From Dichomitus squalens LYAD-421 SS1 (lineage: Eukaryota; Basidiomycota; Agaricomycetes; Polyporales; Polyporaceae), in contig NW_006766964.1 of the NCBI RefSeq assembly GCF_000275845.1, positions 37,618 through 86,153 of the forward strand: a stretch of DNA of 48,536 nt, given 5' to 3'. The first letter of the stretch is position 1. Every line of letters starts with the position of its first letter. The notes under the pieces are model-generated. The model saw only the letters and a program-made list of their open reading frames with translations, did no database searches and was not told the DNA's origin. The position numbers were made by a program, and so were the translations under genes. Below, in pieces: positions 24,925 through 35,638 of this stretch.

Positions 24925-25746
24925 AAATTTTGGATCGACTCGATCATTGATGTGTGCTGATTCCTGACATTCCCCGTGTATTGTCGCGAACACAGCGGTA
25001 CACTTCAAAGATGGAGTAGCCTACACAAACGTGACGCAGATCCGCAAAGTAGAGTATTGTCCCAATGCAACTCGCGTCTGAGTACATTTCGTACACCGTT
25101 CGCGATGGGATCGATTACTCGTATGTTCCCGTTGTTAGGCGCACGGCTACAAAGCACGGCAGAGAAGCAGAGACAGAGGAGTCTGGTAGCTCTCAGCGCA
25201 GCCTTTTTGCTTCCATCCTGTTCAACACGACCATGGACATCTTCTGTGTGATCTGAAGCTCGGGGACCGCCTGGACTCGAGTCGAGCTCGAGCACTTGCT
25301 ATCCACAAAGTCCGGACAGGTAGCCTACGGACTGTGCATCGGCCTCGAAAGCGGTGGTAGACAAATACCGCGCTTTGGGTGGACTCAGCTTGGAGAGTGT
25401 CTGCGAGAAGGCTTCGTCGTGTTCCAATGGGTTGGGTCGCGCGGGATGGGTCGTCCGCCTTCTGCCAACGGACGCAACGGTGAGGACACGAGGCAGAAAA
25501 GTTCATGTCCAAGCTCAATATCATCGATGAAAAGAGCAGAATTAGGTAGTACAGCGCGACTGGTAGTTGCACCGTTCCGGGTTTGATTCTGACGCGGGCC
25601 CAAGCGAAAGATTGGACCACGTGGTTATGCCACGGTTGGGCTCGGTTCGAAAACCTTTGTCCACGGACCACGACCATCTTCCAGAGAATGCCTGAAGATT
25701 ACACGGTGGAAGTCATACTCGAAGACATCTAATTAGCTTCCATGAC
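24925..25746. other. Intergenic, no gene supported
   Basis: The first 100 bases continue the weak similarity to the region after F-box copy 1 (CGAACACAGCG.. against CAAATACAGCA..). No coding feature is defensible in the remainder. Confidence 0.4.
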
Positions 25747-26560
25747 ATGGACGCACCAAGTTCGCCAGCCTCAACCGCCGCCTCTGCATCTACCGCCGTG
25801 GCGGAACAGGCCCCTCCCTCTCTTGACCCAGGTGCCTCACCAGATTGACATGAAGAGGAAGAAATCAGAGACGAAGAAGGATACACAGACGAGGAAGAAA
25901 TTCCAGATGGCATCGAACTACCTATGCGCCACTTCGAGTGGGGGGTGAGCTACTGAATTCCCCTCCATCCGAGCCTACATTGACACCGCGATGAAGGGCA
26001 ATGTCACACGAAAGAGGCTTCCCATGCCCTCACTCCCCTTATGGCTTAGTCCCACCTTCGTCGGCATCTATGGCCCCCGGAAACTACCTCTGTGCTGGTA
26101 TGGGTATCACTTTCTCCCCCGTCGCATCTATAAATACGCCGAGCGTATTGATCTCGGGGCGTACTGACGCGAAAATTGCCTTAGGTTGAAGGCGGGGGAT
26201 CTGCACGCGTCCCAGACTTGAGTCAATTTCACTGATTGGTTCTAGAAGAGATCTGGCCTCGAAATCCACCTCAGGCAAGTGTGGAGATTCGAGGAGTATC
26301 TTGACTTTCTTCTGGATCCAACCACGAGCTCTTGAACATCAACGACGACAAATAAGGTCAAGCGTGGGATCTGTTGGACGACATAGAGTACCCATGGGAG
26401 TATCAGCCGCATTGGTACCTCGGCCAAGAGATTAGACGTGCGTGCATGAAGTTTCCTTGTCGGTCGAAGCCTTCTGACGTTCATGCTAGTATGAGAGTGT
26501 GCGGCTTTCAGGCTCTCGCCCTCCAACCTCTCGAACCGACACGTCAGCCACCCAGACGAT
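25747..26560 (+). pseudogene. Decayed gene of unrecognised family
   Basis: Several blocks look like genuine protein but do not join into one frame. An acidic block from ATG 25747 (MDAPSSPASTAASAST, a TGA, then HEEEEIRDEEGYTDEEE and LPMRHFEWG) ends at GTGAGC (about 25947). A block at about 25975-26165 contains PLWLSPTFVGIYGPRKLPL and WYGYHFLPRRIYKYAERID. One at about 26280-26330 contains WRFEEYLDFLLDPTTSS. One at about 26370-26470 contains DDIEYPWEYQPHWYLGQEIR. The aromatic-rich middle suggests a folded domain, but I do not recognise it. The in-frame TGA and the missing joins point to decay. Confidence 0.4.
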
Positions 26561-26744
26561 TGAGAGGAACGCTAGACAGCTTCAATCGAGGCTGCTCTGC
26601 TCGCTAGCCATTCAGCACACGGTATTGTCAATAGTTCGCACTCCGACGTACATCTTCTGTGGTGCCTTGAAGGCCTTCGGGGTCATTCCCATTTGTGAGT
26701 CCCAAACATCAGACTAGTTATTGTAGTCGGCGCAATCAGAGCCC

Positions 26745-29005
26745 CTACTGCATAAGTATTGAGAGCAGTATGAGAGGTACAAAGTAAGTCAAGTTGGGAA
26801 CGATTGCCGAACCCGCCCCATTGTCCTTCTGTGCGTGATCTGGTATTGCCTGAGGAGCCTGCGGGGTCGGGGCTGGGGTTGAGATTGAGGACGACCTCGG
26901 GTTCGACGCCGTGGACAAGTGAATGGTGCCATTGGAAACAACGCTCAGCAGCTTGTTGAAGTCCGGCGTGCCTAACCCAGTAACCTGAATTCGCACGCCA
27001 CCAGAATTAATATCCCTTCTGCCAAGATTGCACAACGCAACTACGTACCGGATCCCATCCAGCGGCTGCTTGAAAGCCCTCCGTACCACAGCCAGGGTTG
27101 CTCCCTGTCGTGATGTCGTTGAACGCAGAAACGCCGCTCGAGTAGAGCAATGGGTTGAGGAACCCCAAAGGGCTCTTCCCAGCATTGAGCAGCTGGTCGT
27201 TCAACAGAGCGACCACGCTCGCGAATGCCGGCGCTGACGCGCTGGTCCCATTGACGAGCACGTCCTGCCCGTTGACCTTGATAGCAAAATTCACACCTTG
27301 CATCGACACATCCGGGTACGCACGTCCCGAAGCGTCGAACAGTCCGGCATTTGTTGAATTGAGCTTCTTCAAATACGCCGCCACGGCGTCTTTCTGGTAG
27401 TCCGGGCAGGTAAAGGTGTTGGAGAAGCCCCCGCCTGAGAACGAAGCCGCGGTCTCCGGGATGTTGGCGGTGCTACCGACTGCGGTCACACTGGAATGAG
27501 GTTCAATTTTCTGCTCAGACGAGGTGTCGGAGAGCAGGATACTCACTACGGGCAGCTCGCGGGGAATGACGGTTGGAGTGCCTTCCCTGCGGAGCACGTC
27601 ACCGAGTTCCCGGCGACTCCGTTGTCCCCTGTTGAGAATATGACCGTTGTCCCTCGAGCACCCAACTGCATGTAATAGTTGCAGAGCATCCTGACGGTGA
27701 CATCTCTCCATTGACGTCAATTTGCAGATCGGGAACGAGACACTCACGTTTGCATGTCCACGCTATCTGGCTCCTCGATGAAGCCCGCACTCGTAGAGAG
27801 AACCAATGGAACCTGATCTTGTTTGAGCAAGAACTGTGCCATAGCAACAAAGTCGCTCATTTGCGAGCTGGACGAAGAGAGCAGAGTAGTCGAAACGTTC
27901 GTCGCCAAACCTGCGGTGTATTGCACGTCGAGGCTCTACGTCGCTGAAGTGAGCCGCAGTCCATGAGCGAATCTCGAGACAAGTGCGTACCCCTTCGATA
28001 GTGGCCGATTGAGAGTTGAGCTGGGTCCCGTCGAGGGATGTGGTACTCAACGTCCCGTTGGGGAAGTCAGGACGCTGAGCTGCAAGGAAACTCTGACAAT
28101 TTCTTTGAGTGAAGGCTGTGGTGTCGAGCATGCAAACACGTACGGAGAGATCTGCTTGCGTTGCCATGTTACTATTGAAGCCGCCTACGAAGATGCTGTT
28201 GTTTGCTGCCGTAGCAGGAGCTGATGGGATGTTGTACAGTGCTTGAAGGCAGCTTGGGGTCATCCTCTGGTCGCAGCTTGCAGGAACGTCTTCTCTCCTG
28301 GGGGAGCTGCGCTGTTCTGTGTTCGCCGGATGTACAATCTTGACAGCAGCTGCACCGACGGTCGGGGCCGTGAACCTGCGCAATGATGAGCAGTTGAGAG
28401 TGCATTGCAGTGTCAGTGCTTACTGCGTAGTCGGATACACAAATGCGATGTGCTCATGCAGGTGCGCCGGGAGAGAATACGAAAGCGTGCGTGTCATAAT
28501 CATATTCGTAGCGTCGTGAACATAAGGAGTGAAATTAGCCGCGAGTAAGACGTTCGCGCGTGCAATTGGGAGCTCAAGATCTAGCGTGTCCCCGGATCCG
28601 GACTGCGCAGTTGGGGTGATCCCATTCGATGTCAGCCAGTTCATCACCGCCTTCGTACTGTCGGGCCTTGGCGCTGCAAATTGCTCAACCTGGATACCCA
28701 CGTAATTGAGCTGAACACGACTGCGTGTCTCGGAGAGCCGAGCTGCTTACCTCATGTTTGGAGAGATGTCGACCATAATTGGCGCTTGACGGATGACTGA
28801 CATCGAGGAGCGCGGCCTGAAGTCCGGAAAGGTCAGGTTGTGTTATGGCGATAGTCAGTCGTAGCGTGTCTTCAGAGACGTGGCCTAATGAGAACCCTGA
28901 GGGAGGACCCGGACGCTGGCTGCGAACGACCAATTCCAAGGGGGTGGTTGTGGGCCTGCCCCAGACCACCGGAAGAAGGAACAAGAGCAGGCCCGCTGCA
29001 ACCAT
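26745..29005 (-). CDS. Secreted sedolisin (S53 serine-carboxyl peptidase) with GPI-like tail
   Basis: Seven exons keep phase: 29005-28751, 28689-28424, 28375-27991, 27935-27748, 27705-27547, 27490-27049 and 26984-26745, giving 644 aa. MVAAGLLLFLLPVVWG is a signal peptide. A pro-kumamolisin activation domain follows (SHPSSANYGRHLSKHEVEQF). The catalytic Glu and Asp are in IEGSLDVQYTAG (about 301 and 305). The oxyanion Asp is in FSTGDNGV (about 392) and the nucleophile in NGTSASAPAF (Ser about 501). The calcium-binding region FNDITTGSNPGCG and GWDPVTGLGTPDF are present. The C-terminus has a Ser/Pro/Gln-rich linker followed by a hydrophobic end (VPLILLSILMQ), as expected for a GPI anchor. Sedolisins of the tripeptidyl-peptidase type digest protein at acid pH outside the cell; the tail suggests this one stays on the surface. 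Confidence 0.92.
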
Positions 29006-29098
29006 ATTGAAAAAAACGAAAAAAAGACGAACGGAGAAGGAAGAATAAGGGAGGGGTCGCCACGAGCCAGGGACGCTCAGGGCTAGGCCCGTGTTGCA

Positions 29099-29108
29099 CT
29101 TTATAAAG
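29099..29108 (-). promoter_or_regulatory. Palindromic TATA box of the sedolisin gene
   Basis: CTTTATAAAG is a perfect palindrome about 95 bases upstream of the sedolisin start (29005). The intervening reverse-strand sequence is T/C-rich. No other gene is near enough on the right to use it. Confidence 0.5.
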
Positions 29109-29109
29109 A

Positions 29110-30113
29110 ACGTGGATTGGAGCACGCGGCAAACATCTCCGCGATCAAATAACGCACTAAATGTACTGCTTGACCAGCGTATAGGTATACTGCATGCCAC
29201 TGGTCAATGGCGTATCCACACCGGGGGCATCGACCTGTGGCATATCGTGTCCCATTGCAACCCCATCGTAATCAGAAACACTGTAGGTGAATCACCTAGT
29301 TGGGCATCCCATCGTAATCCTCTTTGGGAGGTTTGATAAAACCGTGTTATATGCTGATTTTATTCGATGTGCAGTGTGCGGCTGACGTGGGATCAATGTG
29401 GGACGCGGCGAGACATGGTTGTCTCAACGTGGCTCGGATCACGATACCTCTACGATGGGACACGTTGTCCTATAGTCCAATGCCCACGGTGCCATCTATC
29501 CAATGGTCAGTCATGGACGCATCCAGGGTGATCAGGAAAGCAGGGACGTGAAACGCGCTTTTTTCTGTAGTGAATCAGTCTGCAACACCGCACCGGCTCA
29601 GGTGTGGTACGTGAGAGGCGGATGCGATACTGGGGATATGTTCGGTCTACGGTCACGCCGGGTAGGTGTCTACTTTGATTGTCGATGGCACTCGGGCGTC
29701 TCATGTGGAGATGACACGGACAACACAACGTCGACGAATGATGCCTGGACGTCCGGGCTATAGCTACACAATGCATCATACTGCTTTCCCTGCAGTAGGC
29801 GTGAGGTATCCGGGAGTGAAGTCAGCTAACTAGGGCAGAATGGACGAGTACGAATGGCCACACACCGCGAGAACATGCGCTGTTGGGATCGAATTGTTGG
29901 CGCGTGCTGCGGGATGACAAACTGAGTATTAATATGACAACACTGTGCAGAACGCACCATCGTCATCAGACCGTAGCTCTTGCCATTGGGTGGGATATCT
30001 AAGACGCATTACTGGCAGGATAGCTCACGGACCGAAGGGAGCAATAGCAATACGTCTATACAGCTACGTGTTGCTACGTTTTTACGCACCGCATTCCTAT
30101 GCTAGTCACCTGG
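29110..30113. other. Intergenic, no gene supported
   Basis: This lies between the sedolisin promoter and the 3' end of the GNAT gene. Only short frames without recognisable features were found. Confidence 0.5.
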
Positions 30114-30945
30114 CTATGCCCGGCGAAACTTCCGCAAGTTCTCAATCTGGGACCCCTCGAGGCGCATGCCTTGCCATTCCGACATAGCCTTCGCCCCGAG
30201 CGTCTTTTCGTAGAAGTCGATCGATGGCTGGTTCCACTGCACGTTCCTCCCCAGTTAGGCTGTACACTGCCTAGTGACATAGAGCTCGACAGACCTTGAG
30301 CACCTGCCAATCTATACGTGCGCAATCCTATGGCAGACGCAGTGAGGGTCCTACAATATGTCTGCGGGTCGTCATGAATGCCCACCTTCTCTTCTGCAAC
30401 CTTACCGAGCTCGGCGAAAAGCGCCTTACCGACGCCCTTTCCTCGAGCGGCTGGGTCAACGAAGAGGTCCTCGAGCTGCGCATGTTCGTAAGTCAGATAC
30501 GTGCGCAAGATGTAGAGATGCGAGATGCCGCACGTATATTCCCGGCTTTCCGGTCCACGTAGAGTAGTTGAAGAAATACATGGCCATCCCGATGGCCTTG
30601 CCTGGGGCTTCAGGCGTGCCCTCGAACGCAAGGAGAGTGTGCGCGTAGTTGTGCTCAAAGAGGTTCCGCCGATACTTGAAGTGCTGGTCAGGAAATCCCA
30701 TGGTGTCTCAGGAAGCCGCTCACGAGTTCAGGAGTCGCTTTTACGGACTCTGGCTCTTTCTCGTACTCTGCCTACAATTTGTGAGAAATGACTCGGGGAA
30801 TCGTAGTGCAAGACGGGAACGCACCAGCGCGCGTACAAGCTGCAAGATCTCATCCTAGAGCGTTTATCAACGCAAATCACGTATTTATGTGTGCATATAT
30901 GCATACCACGTCCTCGACGGTGGCAAGACGGATAAAGTAGGCCAT
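30114..30945 (-). CDS. GNAT-family N-acetyltransferase (diamine acetyltransferase type)
   Basis: Seven small exons keep phase: 30945-30907, 30854-30825, 30771-30724, 30674-30534, 30475-30386, 30327-30295 and 30236-30114, giving 167 aa, the usual length for spermidine/spermine-type acetyltransferases. The start reads MAYFIRLATVED, then LAEYEKEPESVKAT and LFEHNYAHTLLAFEGTP. The acetyl-CoA binding motif is LEDLFVDPAARGKGVGKALF (Q/RxxGxG/A form RGKGVG). The C-terminal part is CARIDWQVLK and WNQPSIDFYEKTLGAKAMSE, the family's last strand-helix unit. It transfers acetyl from acetyl-CoA to a polyamine-like primary amine; the exact substrate is not set by sequence. It is divergent with EGD1. Confidence 0.9.
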
Positions 30946-31137
30946 GTCGAACGCAAATCTGGGCGCCAGCTACTGTGCAAGGAGGAGGAACTCGTTAAGC
31001 GCTGTACTCGCGTGGCTGAATGGGCTGATTGTATGGTCATGTTTTGTCACAAACCTTAATCTTTTGTGCAGGCTGCCAGTCGCCTCAACCCCGCCGCCCG
31101 AGCTCGACGACGACCCCGATCCACAACATTCTTCATC
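30946..31137. promoter_or_regulatory. Shared 192-bp promoter between the GNAT gene and EGD1
   Basis: The two start codons (30945 on the reverse strand and 31138 on the forward strand) face away from each other across only 192 bases. Any promoter for either gene must lie in this space or inside the neighbour. No canonical TATA box is obvious. Confidence 0.55.
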
Positions 31138-32065
31138 ATGGACCCCGCAAAATTGGCCAAGCTGCAGGCCCAGGCCGCGGCCAACAGGATCGGTGCGTTT
31201 TTTCTGCGTCCGATGCCGACCCCTTTTGCCCTCGCGAGCAGTAGAGAGACAGAGACTGGCGGATGATACGGACAGGTTGAGGCGGCGAGTGGGCGAAGAG
31301 TGATATGAGGGCAAAAGGGGTACATGGATCACACGAGTACTCACGCGAGCGTACGGAAATATCTGTGTAGGCGGTAAGGGGACCGTGCGCCGCAAGATCG
31401 TGCGGAAGACGAAGCCGTCGACCGCGCAGGACGACAAAAAGCTGCAGGGCGCGCTCAAGAAGCTCAACGTCCAGCCTATCCCTGGCGTTGAGGAGGTCAA
31501 CATGTTCCGCGAGGACGGCAATGTTCTCCACTTCAGCACGCCTAAAGGTGCGTCGCGTCTCCGGCTTTCCCTCACTTACCTTCCCCTCTTTCCGCTCCTG
31601 GACCTTGATATTATCATAAACCACGCACGGCTGCGCAGCTGGGCGTGTATGCTTCGGCAGCAGTAGCTTTAGCATCGCGCAGATCCGTTCTGCATATACA
31701 ACTTCACTCATTATCGCTTATTCGTCTGAGGCGCCTAACACTCACGCTGGTACTGTATAGTGCACGCGGCAGTTGCCGCCAACACCTTCGCCGTTTACGG
31801 CGCCGGGCACGTGAAAGAGCTCACAGAGCTTGTCCCCAGTATCCTCAACCAGCTCGGCCCCGACTCACTCGCATCGCTTCGCAAGCTCGCCGAGTCGTAC
31901 CAGGCGATCCAGCAGAGCCAGCAGCGGCCACCAGCTGGCGGTGCGGACGACGACGATGACGACGTTCCCGACCTTGTCGACAACTTCGATGCCGTCGAGG
32001 ACAAGCCCGCCGCCGAGGGTGAGGCCGAGAAGGAGGAGAAGAAGGAGCTTCAGGAGCTCGAGTGA
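31138..32065 (+). CDS. egd1: Nascent polypeptide-associated complex beta subunit (BTF3 type)
   Basis: Three exons keep phase: 31138-31192, 31371-31547 and 31761-32065, giving 178 aa. The start [20 protein letters not shown] and the basic ribosome-binding region [13 protein letters not shown] are typical. The NAC domain follows ([43 protein letters not shown], then [17 protein letters not shown]). The acidic tail has an Asp run ([15 protein letters not shown]), as in other NAC beta proteins. The heterodimer with the alpha subunit binds at the ribosome exit tunnel and shields new chains from mis-sorting. The introns (178 and 213 nt) are longer than the local norm. Confidence 0.96.
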
Positions 32066-32516
32066 GCGAGCGGTTCGGTCGCTGATATCACGGCCTTCAC
32101 ACCGACGTAGTAGTATCTGTGCCTTTTTGCTCTGCTCCTGCTCCTCCGACTCCTTTCCTTCTGCCTTCTGTATGTCGTATGAGCAGCGCCCCTCCTCGTT
32201 TCCCCCGTACTTGCCATCTGCTCGCTCTAGCTAGCCACTGTCATTTCTAGGTACCCGCTGTCTCCCGCACACGACTGTCAATGACTGCATTGTAAACTGA
32301 CCGCAAATGCTGTATACTGCATCTCACTCACGAATGTGTGCTCGCTGATGCTGTCCTGGCCGACAAGGTCAGCGATGACGAGGGAGTACAATGCTTCGAA
32401 GTTCGCAACAGTACAATATCTCTTGTCGCCCTAACTTTACATTTACATGGCATGATTCCGGTTCCTTCATCGATCCCCTCCTCAAGCAAGCCCATCTTCA
32501 AATCGCACACAACACC
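32066..32516. other. Convergent 3' region of EGD1 and AIP1
   Basis: The two genes end tail to tail with 451 bases between their stops. No further feature is seen. Confidence 0.5.
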
Positions 32517-35307
32517 CTACGCATGGAACGTCACGTTCCACACCCTCACAGATCCGTCCGCCCCGGCGCTCGCGAGCTCCCCGTCCTTCAGCCAGAAGAC
32601 AGCGTTGACCCCGCCTGGAGAGGCGTTTTTGATCGCGATGTTCTTCATTGGCTTCTCGGCGCTCCAGACGTAGACATGCGTGTCGAGCGAGCCGGACGCG
32701 CAGTGCTTCCCGTCGGCGGTCCAGGAGAGCGAGTTGATCCTCCCGCTGTGGAAGGACCAGCGCGAGGTGACGAGCTTGTGCGCCGCGGCGTCGAATAGCG
32801 CGATCTTCCCACTCGACTGCGCGCGGGGTTATCAGGTCAAAATCGCCAGGAGACATGGGGACGGGACGGGCATAGAAGGGATGAGCACTTACGTCGCCAG
32901 AGGCGAGGAGCTTGCCATCGGGCGAGAACGCGAGCGCGCTCACGGTGCCCTTGTTGCCCTCGAGCGTCGCCTTCTCCGAGAGTGCCTTCCCGTCCCAGCT
33001 GTACAGCCGCACCTTCTGGTCCTGTTTTGGACATACCGTCCGTCAGCGGGGGAGACAAAAAAGCAGGAGGGGACGCACCTCTCCGCCGACGGCGACTTGC
33101 GAGCCGGACGCGGCGATCGCGCTCGGGGAGTACTTGAGCGGGAGGTCAAACACCTTTTGGTTCGACCGCACGGCTTCGACGCTCTCCACTTCCGCGACGA
33201 ACACCGTCGAGTCGCCGCTGACCGCAACACCGGCCTTGGGCTGAGCGGCGGTCGAGAACGACGCGGGCCTGTCTCGCCAAGATTGTTCAGTTCATCTCTC
33301 ATCCTCTCGTCCGCAGAACAGATTGATGGATCGGGACTCACGTGTAGGCCTTGCCGTCGATCTCGCGCAGACGGTCGTCGAAGCCGACCGAGTGCACCGT
33401 GCCCGAGGGGGACGCGCTGAGGCCGGCGACGAGGCTCGCGTGCGCGTCCCCGCCGACGTACTCGTACTCGTTCGCGAACGAGAGCACACGCCCGTCGGCG
33501 GTGCCGACGATGAACGTCGCGTCAGACGAGGGCGCTTTGATCGCGGATGTGATCGCCTTTTGCGGGCCCTGTGATGGACATGGGAGCGCGAATTTGGTTC
33601 AGTATGGAAGACGGCAGGGAGAGTACAAGATGTGAAGGACACACGTAGAGGACGCGCGCGGGCTTGTTTCCAACGCGCTTATCGAACACGTTCAGGTCCC
33701 CGGATATGGAGAGCGAGACGATGTGGTCACCCGCGGTCCAGGTGTTGCCAACTTGCTGGTGGTTCACCCCGGAGCCGAGCGTCCAGGTGGTCTGTGCCTT
33801 CTTTGTCTCTACGTCCCCTGCACGGTGCTGGGTTAGCAAAGGCCAACAGGTAGTGGAGGACGGACCGTACAGAGCTTGACCGTGCCGTCGGCCGCGGAGG
33901 TGACGAGCGACTTGCTGTCGGGGCTCCAACTGACGGCCATCTATGGTTTGCCGCAATTGAATTCACGGCGAGGGAAAGGAAGGCAGATCAGTGCTTACGA
34001 CGCTACCAGTGTGTGGACTGTCGGTGAACTCGCCGAGAGTATCTCCGGTCTTGCCGTCGTAGACGAAGATCTTGTAGTCCGAGCCTACACTAGCGAAGTG
34101 GTCTCCAGAGGAAGCGTATCGGACATCCTGGACGAACTTCGTGTGTGTCTTGATAGTCTGAAAATGTTACTTGCATGAGAGACCTTCATCCCATCTGCGA
34201 CTGTCTACCTGTTCTGACCTTGTCGTACTTGAAAGGCACTCCTGTATAGTGATTCAGTCGGTAGAGCAAGTAAGACGGGGATGAGACGCTGACCTTGGTG
34301 GAACACGATAGTCGCATCATCTGCAGCAGTCGCAGCGCGGAATGGCCGCTGTTGCCTGATACTGACGGCGTTGATGGTCTTCGACAGCCCTCAGCGGCGG
34401 TGCATGGTTCGAGTGGTTAAGCTTACCTTTGCATGACCGATGATCTCTCCCGTAGACGAGCCAGTATCGAACATGAACGCATGACCGAACCTACGCAACC
34501 AAGCTCGATGCACCTCAGAGTAGCAAATAGAGCTGCACTCACTTGTCTCGACCGTCTCCGACTGCAACGATCCGCTTGCTCTCGCCGTCCCACTCGAGGT
34601 CTTTACTTCACCGTCCACAAAGCGCTAAGAATCAGCACGCGCGCGGCCTGAGAGGTTGAGGCCCCGTTCGGTACGTCGGGTTAGAGTACAATAGGCTCAG
34701 CTTTCCCCGCCAAACCGCCGTGGCCGCTCGGTGCCCCACTCTCATCACTGAGCGGCTGCGGCGAGTTTGGCTGGTAATCCAACCCCATCCTAATCCTATC
34801 CGACGTGCCGAACGGTGCATGAAGGTGCTCACACTTGGCCCGTAATAACCTTGTACTCTCCCTTCAACGTCTGCTCCTCCCCAAGCGTATCCCATATCCT
34901 CACTTCGCCGCGCGTCAACTCCCGCTCAACACTCGTGGCTCGTGAAAGGACGGACCGTTTCCCACTACGTCCGCAGATGCGCAGTAGTATCCTGAGGGCG
35001 CGATGCGCGCGACAGTCGCGTTGTGTACATGTCCGCTGTAGGCAATCGAGACTGTAGGATCCTGGCCATCGCGTGAGGGGCTCCGAGCACAGTGCAATCA
35101 CGGAATCACTGACCGACAAGTCACGGATCTGCGATGGACATGCACTGCTCAATACAAAACCGCGCTGTAATGTACAAAGTCCCTACTCACAAACACGGAC
35201 CGCCCGTTCGTGTATACGATCTTGTCTTTGCTCGAGCTGAGCTTCGTCGGCTGTCCGCGTGCAGTCGCAGGATTTGCGGGGTACAGAGCGCCCTTCCTGA
35301 ACGACAT
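32517..35307 (-). CDS. aip1: Actin-interacting protein 1 (WD40 repeat)
   Basis: The start at 35307 reads MSFRKGALYPANPATARGQP and KLSSSKDKIVYTNGRSVF, the Aip1 N-terminus. About fifteen exons follow. Recognisable blades include IAYSGHVHNATVARIAPSGY, RGEVRIWDT, LEWDGESKRIVAVGDGRDK, FGHAFMFDTGSSTGEI, HTKFVQDVRYASSGDHFAS, MAVSWSPDSKSLVTSAADGT, SISGDLNVFDKRVGN, GTVSALAFSPDGKLLASGD, INSLSWTADGKHCASGSLD and SAGADGSVRVWNVTF before the stop at 32517-32519. The protein forms two seven-bladed propellers and works with cofilin to disassemble actin filaments. Most introns are about 60 nt; the one at 34616-34832 is 217 nt because it holds a MITE. The exon 2/3 join (near 35115-35060) and the exon ending near 35000 are less certain than the rest. 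Confidence 0.9.
34664..34815. mobile_element. 152-bp MITE inside an AIP1 intron
   Basis: The left end reads CCGTTCGGTACGTCGGGTTA. The reverse complement of the right end reads CCGTTCGGCACGTCGGATAG. The termini are therefore inverted repeats with two mismatches in the first 17 bases. Subtracting 152 bases from the 217-nt host intron leaves 65 nt, the normal length here, which supports insertion into an older intron. No clear target-site duplication was identified, so the superfamily is open. Confidence 0.65.
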
Positions 35308-35638
35308 TGCAGCAGCTCTCCAGATGATTATCTCAGACGGTGATGGTATGTTGGAAGGGATGAGTATAGTTGTGGCTGCGGCGACGGCATCGAGATCGTC
35401 GCCGGCGCAGATGTGCCCGATTTGGCAGTAGGGCGCGGTCAGGTGATGTCTTCGACGTATCGCGACGCGCCGTCTGCGACCGCACCCGCGGCGACGAAGA
35501 CAACGGCGGCACGGCCGATGAGTAATGTACGCGTGGTGTGTCCACTACGAGCATAAGTAAATCAAAGCAAGCATAACCATTCCACTACTACATATACAAT
35601 GATCCGTCAGATAGCAAGCAACTCCCCAACGTAACAGC
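35308..35638. other. MAD3 3' region and AIP1 promoter
   Basis: 331 bases separate two reverse-strand genes. There is no clear TATA box and nothing else is recognisable. Confidence 0.5.

Noticed and set aside
32680..33420. 246-codon forward frame opposite AIP1
   Set aside because: It is antisense to well-supported WD40 exons and its composition is Arg-rich noise.
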